Below, one piece after another: positions 61,801-64,000 of a stretch of 64,000 nucleotides of DNA. A program made the translations under genes and the position numbers. This DNA comes from an uncultured bacterium (lineage in GTDB: Bacteria > Bacteroidota > Bacteroidia > Bacteroidales > Bacteroidaceae): assembly GCA_905215555.1 (NCBI GenBank), contig CAJMQU010000005.1, positions 87,478 through 151,477 on the forward strand, read 5' to 3'. The notes under the pieces are model-generated. The model had not been told where the DNA came from. It was given only the letters and a program-made list of their open reading frames with translations, and made no database searches. How positions within the stretch are numbered: the stretch's first letter is position 1; each line of letters opens with the position of its first letter.

Positions 61801-62793
61801 ATGATCCAGCAGATTTATGAAATAGATGACTTGCAACAACTTCGGGAATATCTGTTAAAATTACCCGACCTTGAAAAAATGCGGGCACATTTATTTACTG
61901 AATTCCTAAAATACAGCCGATACCAAAATGCAACGGAGTGGAATATGGCCGTAAGGCTCTGTGAGTGCCTAAGCATTGTCGGGTGGGGAAATCGAGAACC
62001 TCTTGAGGCAATAAGAGGCATCTATATCAATGGCAATCCCAACACATTTTTCATCAACCGGAACACCGAGCCTCGCTTTTTAGACGCTGTGTGGTCAAAT
62101 AGAAAAGAAGGTATAACCATTGATTTCGGACTTTCATCTTTCCATGAAAGTCCCGATGCCCCGTCCATGAAAAATACAGGCTCAGGCGGAGACATAGGCG
62201 AAATACAAGCAAAAAAATTAAATAGTCAGCGGAACTGGATATCTAAAAACCCGATATGCCTTACACGCGGTATTGCAAATTGTTATGAAAACTCGAAGGC
62301 CGTGATAGAGAGTCTTGAAAAAGAGCTCAAGCCGGAATTGAATCACCGGATGCGCCCAGATTTATACGGCAACGCAATCAATCGGATTATACTCAATTGT
62401 TCATTTAGCTTTTATGACAATTATCATTGCAAAACCAATTATATCATTGCCGATGATTCATTGAAGTTGAAACAGAAAGATTTCTATCCTGCTTTGCTTG
62501 GCATGTTTTCGGAGAAAGAAATAGAAGATAATGGCTATTATCTCCGAAACCGTTTTACCTATGGCCCATTCAAATCCGATACAGGAAGGATATGTGTAAG
62601 GATTGTGTTTGAGAAAGAGTTCAGCGAATTGCCTCCACAGAGGCAAAAACAAGTGTTGAGTGAATACTTCATCCATGCAGTCCGTCAGTGCGCAAAGCGT
62701 CTATGCAAAAAAATAGATTACAATTTCGCACTTATGACAGCCGACTTTTCCGACATCTTGCAAGAGTGGTGTGAAAAGGAAATAAACGGTTGA
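61801..62793 (+). CDS. Hypothetical protein, 330 residues
   Basis: I do not recognise it. The start MIQQIYEIDDLQQLREYLLK and the next 60 residues are helical, resembling the start of some accessory proteins; a middle part includes IYINGNPNTFFINRN and SSFHESPDAPSMKNTGSGG. No membrane segment or signal peptide is visible, and I see no known catalytic motif. It follows the acidic protein by 168 bases on the same strand, and GC content is lower than in the housekeeping genes. Confidence 0.6.
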   Translation: MIQQIYEIDDLQQLREYLLKLPDLEKMRAHLFTEFLKYSRYQNATEWNMAVRLCECLSIVGWGNREPLEAIRGIYINGNPNTFFINRNTEPRFLDAVWSNRKEGITIDFGLSSFHESPDAPSMKNTGSGGDIGEIQAKKLNSQRNWISKNPICLTRGIANCYENSKAVIESLEKELKPELNHRMRPDLYGNAINRIILNCSFSFYDNYHCKTNYIIADDSLKLKQKDFYPALLGMFSEKEIEDNGYYLRNRFTYGPFKSDTGRICVRIVFEKEFSELPPQRQKQVLSEYFIHAVRQCAKRLCKKIDYNFALMTADFSDILQEWCEKEING

Positions 62794-62995
62794 TTAAAAT
62801 TTCACACTGATTATGAATGCGCCAATATCTCTTTAAACAGAATAACGCCACTATCAAAGAAAAAGATGAAGAAGTATTTACCGAATATTGAATAAAAAAA
62901 CGCAAGGTGCAGATTGATAGCTGACATATTTAATAATATTTTTTGCACCATGATTGTTTATTTAACCCCTTGAAATAATCATATTCCGAATGGAC

Positions 62996-63033
62996 AAAAA
63001 AAATAGCGGCTGCCCCACAAAGGGCAACCGCTA
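62996..63033 (-). terminator. Intrinsic terminator of mdh
   Basis: TAGCGGCTGCCC (63004-63015) pairs with GGGCAACCGCTA (63022-63033), one mismatch. On the minus strand it is followed by eight T (62996-63003). It lies 30 bases beyond the mdh stop. Confidence 0.88.
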
Positions 63034-63063
63034 CTGAATATTAATATAAAAACGCTTTCTCGA

Positions 63064-64000
63064 TTAGAGAGCACCTACTTCTTTCAATGCAGCGTTTGTT
63101 CCGTGAACAGCCTTAGCGCTGGCAGCGAATTTTTCTTTTTCGTCAGCAGTCAGTTCCAATTCAACGATTTTTTCAATACCATTCTTGCCCAGGATAACGG
63201 GAACACCGATACAGATATCAGATTCGCCATATTCACCTTCCAGGAATACAGAGCAAGGAATCATCTTCTTCTGGTTGTGGATGATAGATTCAACTACATA
63301 AGCTCCTGCTGCACCCGGTGCATACCATGCAGAAGTACCCAGCAACTTAGTCAGCGTAGCACCACCTACCATAGTGGAAGCTACAACTTCGTTCAGCTTT
63401 TCTTCGCTCAACAGTGTGCTGACCGGTTGGCCTTTGTATGTAGCCAGACGAGCCAACGGAATCATAGTTGTATCACCATGACCGCCGATTACCATACCCT
63501 CTACTTCGTTTGCATTGCAACCCAAAGCCTGAGACAGGAAATATTTGAAACGAGAGCTATCCAAAGCACCGCCCATACCAATGATACGGTTCTTGGGAAC
63601 ACCCAAAGACTTCAATGCCAAATAAGTCATTGTATCCATCGGGTTAGAAATAACAACGAGGATAGCATTGGGAGAATATTTCAAGATGTTCTGCGCAACC
63701 GACTTAACGATGCCAGCGTTCACACCAATCAGTTCTTCGCGAGTCATGCCCGGCTTACGAGGAATACCTGAAGTGATCACAACTACATCAGAATTAGCAG
63801 TTTGGGCATAGTCATTGGTGCAACCTACAATAGTGGTATCAAAACCCAACAATTGAGCTGTCTGCATCATATCCATTGCTTTACCTTCAGAAACGCCTTC
63901 TTTCACATCCAGCATTACCACTTCGTCAGCCACTTCATTAAAGGCCAACACATTAGCGCATGTAGCACCTACGTTACCTGCACCTACTACGGTTACTTTT
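63064..64000 (-). CDS. mdh: Malate dehydrogenase, N-terminus beyond window
   Basis: About 311 residues are visible; the first codons lie past the window end. VTVVGAGNVGATCAN, near the window edge, is the Rossmann NAD loop; then VISNPMDTMTYLALKSLGVP (with the substrate-binding Asn-Pro pair), GHGDTTMIPL with the catalytic His, and a C-terminal GVPVILGKNGIEKIVELELT. The Gly-rich loop and the sequence R-P-G-M-T-R-E-E belong to the LDH-like MDH group. It reduces oxaloacetate to malate on the way to succinate in Bacteroides fermentation. Confidence 0.96.
   Translation of the reverse strand, partial: KVTVVGAGNVGATCANVLAFNEVADEVVMLDVKEGVSEGKAMDMMQTAQLLGFDTTIVGCTNDYAQTANSDVVVITSGIPRKPGMTREELIGVNAGIVKSVAQNILKYSPNAILVVISNPMDTMTYLALKSLGVPKNRIIGMGGALDSSRFKYFLSQALGCNANEVEGMVIGGHGDTTMIPLARLATYKGQPVSTLLSEEKLNEVVASTMVGGATLTKLLGTSAWYAPGAAGAYVVESIIHNQKKMIPCSVFLEGEYGESDICIGVPVILGKNGIEKIVELELTADEKEKFAASAKAVHGTNAALKEVGAL

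Noticed and set aside
62817..62891. 24-codon plus-strand frame ending KDEEVFTEY
   Set aside because: It may be a remnant of a gene C-terminus, but there is no recognisable family and no promoter.
62951..62983. Weak A/T-rich inverted repeat upstream of the mdh terminator
   Set aside because: About 10 bp with a mismatch in very AT-rich DNA, likely by chance.
1..64000. tRNA, rRNA, CRISPR array, insertion sequence, integrase
   Set aside because: I scanned for tRNA-like ends, regular spaced repeats and transposase motifs and found nothing that could be supported.

Overview
The window looks like chromosomal DNA of a gut Bacteroides (order Bacteroidales); I cannot name the species. The evidence is the many Bacteroides-type promoters (TTTG, about 20 bases, then TAnnTTTG), the UpxY/UpxZ pair heading a capsular polysaccharide operon, HU-like proteins with glycine-rich tails, a smalltalk peptide, the tpiA-DoxX-DUF1599 gene order, and the large AAA-ATPase/PD-(D/E)XK and DUF4143 ATPase families. 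I see no rRNA, tRNA, CRISPR array, insertion sequence or integrase.

Layout. 1-5.3 kb: an RND efflux operon (adaptor cut by the window edge, pump, TolC channel). 5.3-8.8 kb, minus strand: the sodium-pumping decarboxylase oadG-oadA-oadB. 8.8-15.5 kb: an accessory stretch with an HU-like protein, a RhuM-family protein, a lipoprotein with a membrane segment and a DNA-binding-like C-terminus, an AAA-ATPase/nuclease-like protein and a decayed sulfatase. 15.5-19.8 kb: a phenylalanine/tyrosine operon (pheA, aminotransferase, DAHP synthase-chorismate mutase, tyrA) preceded by what reads as a complete ribosome-mediated attenuator: a Phe/Tyr-rich leader peptide, an antiterminator segment and an intrinsic terminator. 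19.8-34.1 kb: housekeeping genes (dnaG; folE, SPOR protein, tpiA, DoxX protein, DUF1599; an M23 endopeptidase; pdxJ-exbB-exbD-tonB-DJ-1-ispD-recG; nadK). 34.2-37.3 kb: smalltalk peptide, second HU-like protein, DUF4143 ATPase and a muramidase.

37.5-58.3 kb, minus strand: an AT-rich capsule locus reading upxY, upxZ, a small unlisted reading frame, rfbC, flippase, two sugar ketoisomerase-like cupins, an ATP-grasp enzyme, an N-acyltransferase, a sugar aminotransferase, glycosyltransferases, a Wzy-like polymerase, an O-acyltransferase, UDP-galactopyranose mutase, a dedicated ACP / ketoacyl synthase III / reductase / acyltransferase set, a deacetylase, an epimerase and a WecA-like initiating transferase. 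Upstream, a 180-bp segment bounded by perfect 14-bp inverted repeats carries a strong promoter pointing away from the locus: this looks like an invertible capsule promoter captured in the OFF orientation.

58.8-64 kb, plus strand: an AT-hook protein gene broken (or phase-varied) at a run of eight A, a DUF2693-like protein, a DUF4373 protein and two unrecognised proteins, ending with malate dehydrogenase (minus strand, cut by the window edge). The main biological themes are phase-variable surface polysaccharide and control of aromatic amino acid synthesis by translation of a leader peptide.
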